A DNA stretch of 5,227 nucleotides from NCBI GenBank assembly GCA_014379795.1, contig JACMLC010000686.1:1-5227 (forward strand), given 5' to 3'. Positions 1 through 5,227 of this stretch are shown one piece after another. How positions within the stretch are numbered: position 1 is the first letter of the stretch; each line of letters begins with the position of its first letter. The notes under the pieces were generated by a model. The model saw only the letters and a list, made by a program, of their open reading frames with translations. It was not told where the DNA came from and did not search any database. Made by a program: the position numbers and the translations under genes. The stretch comes from Pyrinomonadaceae bacterium. GTDB taxonomy: Bacteria > Acidobacteriota > Blastocatellia > Pyrinomonadales > Pyrinomonadaceae.

Positions 1-554
1 ATGTTTCGGGAAAAGGTTTGCCCGCCGCGCTGCTCATGAGCAACATGCAGGCGACCTTGCGCGCGCTGGCGGGGCGCGCCACCTCGCTCACAGAACTCGC
101 CGCGCGCACGAACGAATTGCTGTACGCCACTTCGCCTTCAAACAAATTCGTCACAGCCATTCTGGTCCAAATCAATCCGGCGACGGGCGTCGGCGATTAT
201 GTCAACGCCGGACACAACGAATGCCTCTTATTGCGCTGTGACGGAGGCGAAACCGAATTGTTAAAGACCACCGGCCTGCCTCTGGGGATGTTCGCAGGGA
301 TGTCTTATGAAGAGAAGAGCTTTCAGCTCAACGCGGGTGACCTGCTCGCGCTCTATTCCGACGGCGTATCGGAGGCTCAAAATAAAACCGAAGAGGAATG
401 GGGCGAAGCAAACCTGCAAGAGCATCTGCACGAGACGAAAGACAATTCAGCGCAACGCATCGTCGGTCAGGTCATACGAGAGATAGACCGCTTTGCAGAC
501 GGCGCGCCGCAGCATGATGACATTACACTGCTGGTTCTGAAGCCGGTAAAATAA
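1..554 (+). CDS. PP2C/SpoIIE-type protein serine phosphatase, C-terminal part (5' truncated by window edge)
   Basis: This is the end of an RsbU/SpoIIE-like metal-dependent phosphatase. The family usually removes phosphate from Ser/Thr of anti-sigma-factor antagonists in partner-switching signalling. The reading frame is open from the first base: positions 3-20 read VSGKGL, and bases 1-2 (AT) fit the end of an Asp codon, giving the DVSGKG metal-binding motif followed by PAALLMSNMQA. Further family blocks are VNAGHNECLLL, then TGLPLGMF, LYSDGVSEAQN (Asp codon 360-362) and the terminal HDDITLLVL (Asp codons 516 and 519). These acidic residues normally bind the two catalytic Mn/Mg ions, so the visible catalytic core looks intact. 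The stop is TAA at 552-554. Any N-terminal sensor or receiver domain (GAF, PAS, HAMP or REC are common) lies outside the window, so the input signal is unknown. A TTG at 18 would lie inside the motif and is not a believable start. Its target is not visible here; the gene is convergent with the next one. Confidence 0.93.
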   Translation, partial: VSGKGLPAALLMSNMQATLRALAGRATSLTELAARTNELLYATSPSNKFVTAILVQINPATGVGDYVNAGHNECLLLRCDGGETELLKTTGLPLGMFAGMSYEEKSFQLNAGDLLALYSDGVSEAQNKTEEEWGEANLQEHLHETKDNSAQRIVGQVIREIDRFADGAPQHDDITLLVLKPVK

Positions 555-708
555 TCAGGTTTAAGCTAACAAGAGTTCGACGTAAGCAACTCAAAGAGTC
601 TGCGTAGCAGGCGGCACAGGCGATTGCTCTCATCATACGACTGTCATCTGTCTCCTGGGGTTCAATAAGTTGACAGGCGTGGCTTGGCGACCAAAGGTGA
701 ACCTTTCC
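555..708. other. Convergent intergenic region with weak hairpins only
   Basis: This 154-base stretch separates the converging phosphatase and oxidoreductase genes. I see no gene, tRNA or clear intrinsic terminator. Small inverted repeats are GCA-ACTC / GAGT-TGC (586-603, three-base loop, one bulged C), CTGTCA / TGACAG (641-646 and 671-676) and AAAGG-TGAA-CCTTT (693-706), the last just past the oxidoreductase stop. None is followed by a T-run on the relevant strand. Any of them could help end transcription, but none is convincing. Confidence 0.45.
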
Positions 709-2190
709 TCATATTTCCCCCTTAATATGATCGGCAACACGGTACGCCAATGATGTAATCGTGAGCATAGGATTTGCAATACCGACACACGGGAAGAGCG
801 AAGCATCTGCCACGAATAGATTTGAAATCCCATGAACTTGTCCAAACTCATTTGTGACTGAAGTCTTCGGGTTAACGCCCATCCGTAATGTCCCAGCCTC
901 ATGGTAGCTTCGACCCCAATCCATTTTTTGAATTGCTTTGTCTTCCTCAGTGTATGTTGGCTGAACCTCTTCAAAAGGGAAACGTTCTGTAATGAATTTC
1001 CCACCAAGTATGTCTTTTATTTCTCTTATTCGCAGGCACATGCGCTTCACCCTTTGCTCATCACTTTTAGAGGAACTGATGGCTATATAAGCTTTAGGGA
1101 TACCATAAATATCTCTGTTAGCAGACAGTGTAACGCAATTAGCTGGTTCCGGATCCATGGCCGCAAACCCGCCAATGTCGATTGACAAATTTCCATCACG
1201 ATCAGGCTGCCCGCGCAAGTGAATTTGAAATCGATCCATCGGGTCTATTTTATCTGTCTTTTGAGGCGGAATGACGACGCTTACGCCTTGGCTTTGAACT
1301 TCACGTGTAATAGGCGAAACCATTATCTTCGCACGACACTCTATATGTTCCGCCAAATAGCATCCGGCGATAGGGTTTTCGGGGGCAAGTTGAGAATGTA
1401 AAAAGAGACGGGCAGATTCTATGGTACTTGCCGCCAAGACGACGATCTTGCTTTGCAGGAGAACAGGGTCGTTATCCGGCTTCAGTAACGTGTTTAGGAA
1501 TCGGAGTCCTGTAACTTGAGAGTCTTTGTGTTCGATCTTGGTGACATAAGCGTTCGTCGCAACATAAATGCGTCGTTTTTCATTTTCATGCTCAAGAGTG
1601 TCTTGAATAAGTAGTTTCCACAGCCTTGACACAGAACTATCATAACCTCGTCCGATCTCAAATCCGCCTTCGGACCAAAGGTCTACGCCGATTGGCGGCG
1701 GATAGGCATGGAAACTATTAAGTAATCCAAGCGCCCAAGTCTGCGCCGGGCCACGAATTGCACTGACACTGACACGCCGGGCAAGTTCGGCATCGTTGTA
1801 ATAGTCTGGGAAGTCCTTTATTACTGAATCGGGCCATTCTCCATTTGCCCAAAGTTTGAAATCATCTTTGTCAAACCGGCGCAGGTGAGCGCCAGCGGCA
1901 ATGCCTCTACCGCCAAGCGCCGGGAGCAGCATGCCACCTTCTTGAAACCCTCCCTCCCATGGCTTAATCTTGAACCGATCAATGAAAGGTCGCCTCAGTT
2001 CATTCGGAAAAATATTACTGATGTGGTTTAGCGTTAGAACACTACCTCTTTCTAGTATTCCAATAGTTGCACTGGGATGCTCTTGATAAAGACGCTCCGC
2101 AACGGCAACTCCAGCAGGGCCTGAGCCAACGATGATCACATCAAGGCTGTGTGCATTCAGTTGTTCGGGGGAATAGATGAGATTAGTCAT
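709..2190 (-). CDS. GMC-family FAD-dependent oxidoreductase
   Basis: This is a complete 493-residue flavoprotein of the glucose-methanol-choline family, which oxidises alcohols or sugars using FAD. An N-terminal Rossmann motif VGSGPAG (residues 21-27) binds FAD, with the ribose-binding acid likely Glu47 in LERG. A glycine-rich segment LGGRGIAAGAHLRRF (92-106) sits where GMC enzymes contact the flavin. AASTIESARL (253-262) matches the conserved AGTxxSP-like block. The C-terminal domain has YHEAGTLRMG (429-438), LFVADASLFP (458-467) and ANPMLTIT (472-479), so His430 and Asn473 are the likely catalytic pair. There is no Sec or Tat signal, so it is probably cytoplasmic. The start is supported by AGAGGA eight bases before the ATG. 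No partner subunit or cytochrome gene is adjacent, and the substrate cannot be predicted. It lies 45 bases downstream of the esterase on the same strand and could be co-transcribed. Its DNA is more AT-rich than the ABC genes (20 G+C of 60 at 1561-1620 against 42 of 60 at 4201-4260), which suggests transfer. Confidence 0.92.
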   Translation of the reverse strand: MTNLIYSPEQLNAHSLDVIIVGSGPAGVAVAERLYQEHPSATIGILERGSVLTLNHISNIFPNELRRPFIDRFKIKPWEGGFQEGGMLLPALGGRGIAAGAHLRRFDKDDFKLWANGEWPDSVIKDFPDYYNDAELARRVSVSAIRGPAQTWALGLLNSFHAYPPPIGVDLWSEGGFEIGRGYDSSVSRLWKLLIQDTLEHENEKRRIYVATNAYVTKIEHKDSQVTGLRFLNTLLKPDNDPVLLQSKIVVLAASTIESARLFLHSQLAPENPIAGCYLAEHIECRAKIMVSPITREVQSQGVSVVIPPQKTDKIDPMDRFQIHLRGQPDRDGNLSIDIGGFAAMDPEPANCVTLSANRDIYGIPKAYIAISSSKSDEQRVKRMCLRIREIKDILGGKFITERFPFEEVQPTYTEEDKAIQKMDWGRSYHEAGTLRMGVNPKTSVTNEFGQVHGISNLFVADASLFPCVGIANPMLTITSLAYRVADHIKGEI

Positions 2191-2198
2191 TAGAAAAT

Positions 2199-2204
2199 TC
2201 CTCT
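2199..2204 (-). promoter_or_regulatory. Ribosome binding site of the GMC oxidoreductase
   Basis: On the minus strand AGAGGA is followed by eight bases and then ATG at 2190. It is a normally spaced Shine-Dalgarno site and fixes the start. The absence of a similar site at the tesA and ybbA starts is notable by contrast. Confidence 0.7.
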
Positions 2205-2214
2205 GATTCCTGGC

Positions 2215-2232
2215 GCTTAACTCGGGTTAAGC
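2215..2232. other. Perfect 7-bp inverted repeat between the esterase and oxidoreductase genes
   Basis: GCTTAAC (2215-2221), loop TCGG (2222-2225) and GTTAAGC (2226-2232) form an exact inverted repeat in the 45-base gap between the esterase stop and the oxidoreductase start. In minus-strand RNA it would fold into a 7-bp stem with a CCGA loop. No T-run follows on either strand, so it is not a standard intrinsic terminator. It could be an operator, an mRNA processing or attenuation hairpin in an esterase-oxidoreductase transcript, or chance. Confidence 0.4.
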
Positions 2233-2235
2233 TAT

Positions 2236-2940
2236 CTACTTTGACGCAGCTTGTTTCTGTTTCTCAAGCAGCGGGCGCAGCGCTTGATAAACCGTTTCGG
2301 TGACGATGCGTGTGCCTTCGGCGTTTGGGTGGATGCCGTCTGCCTGATTCAAAGATTCGATGCCTCCGACGCGGTCAAGGAGAAAGGGAATCAGCGTCAC
2401 TTGATGTTCTTGGGCGAGAGCCTGAAAAGCGTCGCGGATTTCTTGCTGGTATTGCGCGCCGGAATTGGTCGGCGCGTACATGCCTGCGAGCAGGACTTCG
2501 ACGCGGCGCGACTTGGCGCGCTCGATTATCTGTCCCAGATTTTTCTTCATCAACGGGACGGGCTGACCGCGCAGCATGTCGTTGGCTCCGAGTTCCAGAA
2601 TCAGAAAATGCACCTCGCCTTCCAAAGCCCAGTCTATGCGCCTGAGTCCCCCTGCGGACGTGTCGCCTGAAACCCCTGAATTAACGACTTCGTATTTGTA
2701 TCCATCGGCATCTAATTTCCGTTGCAAGAGGGACGGGTAGCTCTCGCTTTCGGTCAACCCCAAGCCTGCCGTCAGGCTGTCGCCGAAAGCGACAATCTTA
2801 GGTAGACTGTTTTTGGGTGTTGCCGTAGAGGGTGCGGCGTTTGGCGCGGGCTGGCTCGAAACATTTTGCGAGCCACTGTTGCCGCAGGCCATCAAGAGCG
2901 CGACGAGGACGAGTAAAAGGCTGAACAGATAATTTCTCAT
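2236..2940 (-). CDS. tesA: TesA-like SGNH/GDSL esterase (arylesterase / lysophospholipase), lipoprotein
   Basis: This 234-residue SGNH hydrolase of the TesA/arylesterase type hydrolyses acyl esters or thioesters. Residues 1-19 are a lipoprotein signal peptide: RN, a hydrophobic stretch LFSLLLVLVALLMA, then the lipobox LMAC with Cys19. A Ser/Pro/Ala/Thr-rich linker (about 20-46) follows, so the enzyme is probably membrane-anchored on the periplasmic side. The catalytic domain shows all the blocks: FGDSLTAG (nucleophile Ser55), VSGDTSAGG (Gly92), LGANDMLRG (Asn120) and DGIHPNAEG (Asp201, His204). I start it at ATG 2940 because the signal peptide begins there; the frame stays open upstream only as antisense of the ABC gene. 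A TTG at 2955 would add five residues (MYNSI) and cannot be excluded. There is no Shine-Dalgarno site before the ATG. The gene diverges from ybbA, as tesA does in E. coli, supporting the symbol. E. coli TesA has a cleaved, soluble form, so lipidation is a difference. The physiological substrate is unknown. Confidence 0.93.
   Translation of the reverse strand: MRNYLFSLLLVLVALLMACGNSGSQNVSSQPAPNAAPSTATPKNSLPKIVAFGDSLTAGLGLTESESYPSLLQRKLDADGYKYEVVNSGVSGDTSAGGLRRIDWALEGEVHFLILELGANDMLRGQPVPLMKKNLGQIIERAKSRRVEVLLAGMYAPTNSGAQYQQEIRDAFQALAQEHQVTLIPFLLDRVGGIESLNQADGIHPNAEGTRIVTETVYQALRPLLEKQKQAASK
2928..2933 (+). promoter_or_regulatory. Candidate -10 element for ybbA, possibly leaderless
   Basis: GATAAT matches TATAAT in 5 of 6 positions and ends five bases before the ybbA ATG at 2939. 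That places the expected transcription start at or next to the A of the start codon. No clear -35 hexamer lies 16-18 bases upstream (GAGGAC at the 17-base spacing). The only purine-rich run, AAAAGG at 2915-2920, is 18 bases from the ATG, too far for a Shine-Dalgarno site. The hexamer lies within the first codons of tesA on the other strand. Confidence 0.33.
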
Positions 2941-3661
2941 GATTGAATTATACAAGGTTTCAAAAACAGTTCCTTCCGGGGCAGACGATTTAACTATCTT
3001 GCACGCGCTCGATCTGGTCATTCCCGACGGGCAATTCGTCTCAATCGTCGGCCCCTCCGGCAGCGGCAAATCAACCCTCTTGGGATTAATCGCCGGATTA
3101 GATGCGCCGAGCGCGGGCGAGATTCGCATAGACGGACAGTCCATCAATGAGATGAGCGAAGACGCGCTCGCGGAATTGCGGAGCGCGAAAATCGGATTCG
3201 TGTTTCAATCTTTTCATCTGATTCCATCTCTGACGGCGTTGGAAAATGTTCTCGTCCCGATGGAAATCGCGGGGCTTCGTGATGCTCCTGAGCGCGCCCG
3301 CCAATTGCTCGGAGACGTAGACCTCATCGCACGCGCGCATCATTATCCTTCGCAACTCTCCGGCGGCGAAAAGCAGCGCATCGCCATCGCACGCGCCTTC
3401 GCCAACGAACCCAAGATCATGTTAGCAGACGAGCCGACCGGAAACCTCGATTCACAAAACGGGCGACACGTTTTTGATTTGATGTTGGAGATGAATAAAA
3501 AGCGCGGCGCAACCCTCGTGCTGGTGACGCACGATCACGAGCTGGCGGCGGAAGCCACGCGCAGTATCTCTCTCAGGGACGGGCGCGTCGTGAGCGATAG
3601 CGACCGTGACGCGGAATTCAAAGAGACGCAGGAAGAGACTGTAGAGGTGGCAAGCTCTTGA
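2939..3661 (+). CDS. ybbA: YbbA-type ABC transporter ATP-binding protein
   Basis: This complete 240-residue ATPase of the LolD/MacB/FtsE-like group drives an FtsX-type permease from the cytoplasmic face. All nucleotide-binding motifs are present: Walker A GPSGSGKST (38-46), Q-loop Gln90 in FVFQSF, signature LSGGEKQR (140-147), Walker B IMLADE (160-165, catalytic Glu165), D-loop GNLD (168-171) and switch His198 in VTHDH. FVFQSFHLIPSLTALENV (87-104) closely resembles E. coli YbbA. The acidic tail after about residue 218 is variable in the family. The start is well fixed: an in-frame TAA at 2930-2932 lies two codons upstream, with no start codon between, and MIELYKVSKTV aligns with the family N-terminus. 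No Shine-Dalgarno site precedes it. It overlaps the divergent tesA start by two bases and its stop overlaps the ybbP start, giving a coupled ybbA-ybbP unit. The exporter or mechanotransducer role and the substrate are inferred, not shown. Confidence 0.95.
   Translation: MIELYKVSKTVPSGADDLTILHALDLVIPDGQFVSIVGPSGSGKSTLLGLIAGLDAPSAGEIRIDGQSINEMSEDALAELRSAKIGFVFQSFHLIPSLTALENVLVPMEIAGLRDAPERARQLLGDVDLIARAHHYPSQLSGGEKQRIAIARAFANEPKIMLADEPTGNLDSQNGRHVFDLMLEMNKKRGATLVLVTHDHELAAEATRSISLRDGRVVSDSDRDAEFKETQEETVEVASS
2947..2952 (-). promoter_or_regulatory. Candidate consensus -10 element for tesA, possibly leaderless
   Basis: The minus strand reads TATAAT, an exact -10 consensus, then six bases (TCAATC) and the tesA ATG at 2940. 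This spacing puts transcription initiation on the A of the ATG. No recognisable -35 hexamer is found at the usual distance (AAGGAA at a 17-base spacing), and there is no Shine-Dalgarno site near the start. The element lies inside codons 3-5 of ybbA on the opposite strand, so its sequence is also constrained as coding DNA and may be partly fortuitous. Confidence 0.42.
3643..3650 (+). promoter_or_regulatory. Ribosome binding site deciding the TTG start of ybbP
   Basis: AGAGGTGG at the end of ybbA is followed by seven bases and then TTG at 3658. The alternative ATG at 3676 has no Shine-Dalgarno-like sequence in front. This supports TTG as the true start, with the stop and start codons sharing bases in TTGA (3658-3661), typical of translational coupling. 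Confidence 0.7.
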
Positions 3662-5227
3662 AATTTATCTTTCAGATGGCGCGGCGAGAGATGCGCTCGT
3701 CTTGGCGCAGGCTGCTCTTTTTCTTTCTCTGCATAGGCATCGGCGTCGGCTCAATCGTCGCGCTGCGCTCCACTATCCAGAACATCAATCGCGCGATGGC
3801 GAGCGAGGCGCGTACGCTCTTGACCGCAGACGTGCAAATTGATTCGACGCGCGAGTGGAAACCTGAGACACGCGCCATCATCGAGCGCGCCGCGCAAACC
3901 CTTCCCATCCGGGCGCGGACGGAAACCATTGAGTCCAACACGATGGTGCGCCCCGCAGACCTTGCGCGTGAAGGCGCGTTGATGGTCGAGCTGAAAGGCA
4001 TTGAGCCGCCCTATCCTCTCTACGGCGAGTTTAAGCTTGCCGATGGGCGTCAATTCGATCACAGCCTGCTTTCCAATAACGGCGCGGTGGTTGCTCCCTT
4101 GCTGCTCGAACGCTTGCAATTAAAGGTCGGCGATAAAATCAAAATCGGCGAATCCACTTTTGAGATTCGCGGGCAGTTTGAGCGTGAGCCGGGCGGCGGC
4201 AGCGGCTTTCGTTTGGGGCCGCGCGTCTTTATCGAGCGCGGCGCGGTAGAGGCGACCGGCCTCGTCGGGTTCGGCAGCCGTGCGCGCCGCAGGATTCTCT
4301 TGCAGGTACAGGAAGGCGTGCTTGAGACTGTCGTACAAAGCCTGCGCAATGAGTTGAAAGGGCAGCTCGTCACCGTCAATTCCTACAGAGACTCGCAGGA
4401 AAATCTGAGCGAGCAATTCTCGCGGACGGAAAATTATTTATCTTTGACAGGACTGATTGTGCTGGTGCTTGGCGGCGTCGGCGTGTCGAGCGTGACGCGC
4501 GTTTTTATAGAGCAGAAGAAAAAGACCATCGCCGTCCTCAAGTGCATCGGCGGGACAGGCCGGAAGATTATCTCTGCTTATCTCGCACAGGTCATCACGT
4601 TGGGATTCTTGGGAAGCATTCTTGGCATCGTGCTGGCAAAGGGTGCGCTGCTGTTAGTCAAAAGTTATCTGGCGGAAAGTTTGCCGCCGAACATGTCTTT
4701 CGAGCTTTCTCTCGGAGCCGTCGCGCAGGGATTGGGGCTGGGCTTGCTCATCTCTATTTTGTTCGCGGCGTTGCCGCTGCTGCGTATCCGGCACATCAAG
4801 CCTAACATGCTCTTGAGGGATGATGCAGGCAATGATGTGCGACGCCGTTTCGACCTGACGCGCTGGGTGACTGCGTTGATGATGACGTTGGGGCTGTTGC
4901 TGGTGGCCTCGTGGCAGGCGGGTTCGATTCGTGTCGGGCTGTTTTTTCTGGCGGGCTTGGGAGTGGCGGCGGCGGCTTTGTATGTCACTGCGATTTTGAT
5001 AGTCCGATTGGTCAGCCGCGTTCGTCACATACGCTCGTTCGCGGTCAGGCAGGCCGTCAATAGCCTGTATCGCCCCGGCAATCAAACGCGCGTCATCATC
5101 ATGGCTGTCGGCCTCGGCGTCTTTGTCGTGATGGCGATTCAGTCTTTGCAGACGAACCTCTTGAACGAGATTGATATTACGCGGCGGACGAATCTGCCGA
5201 ACATGTTTTTGATTGATATTCAATCAG
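3658..5227 (+). CDS. ybbP: YbbP-type FtsX/MacB-like ABC permease (3' truncated by window edge)
   Basis: The first 523 residues of a large inner-membrane permease are visible, partner of the adjacent ATPase; E. coli YbbP has about 800 residues, so roughly the last third is missing. TTG at 3658 is the likely start, giving MKFIFQMARREMRSSWRRLL. Hydrophobic segments lie at about 19-36, 263-284, 309-329, 357-375, 403-419, 427-449 and 479-494. Residues 38-258 between the first two form the MacB-PCD-like periplasmic domain, including KGIEPPYPLYGEF and GPRVFIERGAV. EQKKKTIAVLKCIGGTGRKI (285-304) is the cytoplasmic FtsX-domain loop expected to contact YbbA. The end of the visible part, RRTNLPNMFLIDIQ, parallels the PNYFLINI region opening the second periplasmic domain of E. 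coli YbbP. The frame stays open to the last base. With YbbA and TesA it probably moves or presents hydrophobic compounds at the inner membrane; this is inference from the conserved locus. Confidence 0.93.
   Translation, partial: MKFIFQMARREMRSSWRRLLFFFLCIGIGVGSIVALRSTIQNINRAMASEARTLLTADVQIDSTREWKPETRAIIERAAQTLPIRARTETIESNTMVRPADLAREGALMVELKGIEPPYPLYGEFKLADGRQFDHSLLSNNGAVVAPLLLERLQLKVGDKIKIGESTFEIRGQFEREPGGGSGFRLGPRVFIERGAVEATGLVGFGSRARRRILLQVQEGVLETVVQSLRNELKGQLVTVNSYRDSQENLSEQFSRTENYLSLTGLIVLVLGGVGVSSVTRVFIEQKKKTIAVLKCIGGTGRKIISAYLAQVITLGFLGSILGIVLAKGALLLVKSYLAESLPPNMSFELSLGAVAQGLGLGLLISILFAALPLLRIRHIKPNMLLRDDAGNDVRRRFDLTRWVTALMMTLGLLLVASWQAGSIRVGLFFLAGLGVAAAALYVTAILIVRLVSRVRHIRSFAVRQAVNSLYRPGNQTRVIIMAVGLGVFVVMAIQSLQTNLLNEIDITRRTNLPNMFLIDIQS

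Noticed and set aside
586..603. Hairpin after the phosphatase as an intrinsic terminator
   Set aside because: The stem has a bulge and is followed by a GC-rich stretch without a T-run, so it does not meet the usual terminator pattern.
633..1007. Minus-strand 124-codon frame overlapping the end of the oxidoreductase
   Set aside because: It lies in another frame of a strongly supported gene, has no recognisable domain, and its composition looks random.
901..1185. Plus-strand 94-codon frame antisense to the oxidoreductase
   Set aside because: It lies entirely inside the GMC gene on the opposite strand, is rich in Phe, Ser and Cys as expected of antisense reading, and shows no family motif.
2251..2670. 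Plus-strand frames of 139 and 111 codons antisense to the esterase
   Set aside because: Both are opposite the conserved SGNH blocks of the real gene and have no independent motif.
2941..3147. N-terminal extension of the esterase frame by 69 residues upstream of ATG 2940
   Set aside because: It is the antisense reading of the ybbA Walker A region and would put the signal peptide in the middle of the protein. The lipoprotein signal begins cleanly at ATG 2940.
3672..4416. Several minus-strand frames opposite the ybbP gene
   Set aside because: The plus strand carries a continuous, well-matched permease frame. The minus-strand frames are Arg/Ser/Pro-rich shadows caused by high GC content.
4542..5223. 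Plus- and minus-strand frames within the second half of ybbP
   Set aside because: They are shadows. One is an Arg/Gln/His-rich antisense product without any family resemblance, and the ybbP frame is uninterrupted through this stretch.

Overview
The window holds five protein-coding genes and no RNA gene, CRISPR array or insertion sequence that I can recognise. The organism is probably a moderate-GC diderm bacterium: the esterase carries a lipoprotein signal peptide and the ABC locus matches the tesA-ybbA-ybbP locus of Gram-negative bacteria. The style of the proteins (an RsbU/SpoIIE-type phosphatase, a YbbP beginning MKFIFQMARREMR) makes me think of Acidobacteriota, but this is an impression, not a demonstrated placement.

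Layout: (1) positions 1-554, plus strand, the C-terminal part of a PP2C/SpoIIE-type serine phosphatase that enters from the left edge. (2) 555-708, a convergent gap with only weak inverted repeats. (3) 709-2190, minus strand, a complete FAD-dependent GMC-family oxidoreductase of 493 residues. Its DNA is visibly more AT-rich than the ABC genes, so it may have been inserted. (4) 2236-2940, minus strand, a TesA-like SGNH/GDSL esterase made as a lipoprotein. (5) 2939-3661, plus strand, a YbbA-type ABC ATPase. (6) 3658 to the right edge, plus strand, the first 523 residues of a YbbP-type FtsX/MacB-like permease.

Genes 4-6 form the divergent tesA / ybbA-ybbP arrangement known from Escherichia coli. 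YbbA powers the YbbP membrane protein from the cytoplasm, while the esterase acts on the outer side of the inner membrane. The substrate is probably a lipid or another hydrophobic ester (inference). The ybbA stop and ybbP start overlap (TTGA), which suggests coupled translation.

The most unusual point is the tesA/ybbA junction. The two divergent ATG codons overlap inside one palindromic CATG (2938-2941), so there is no intergenic DNA. On each strand a -10-like hexamer (TATAAT for tesA, GATAAT for ybbA) ends 5-6 bases before the ATG, with no Shine-Dalgarno sequence in place. This is the geometry expected for two face-to-face leaderless transcripts, with each promoter lying inside the other gene's coding sequence.
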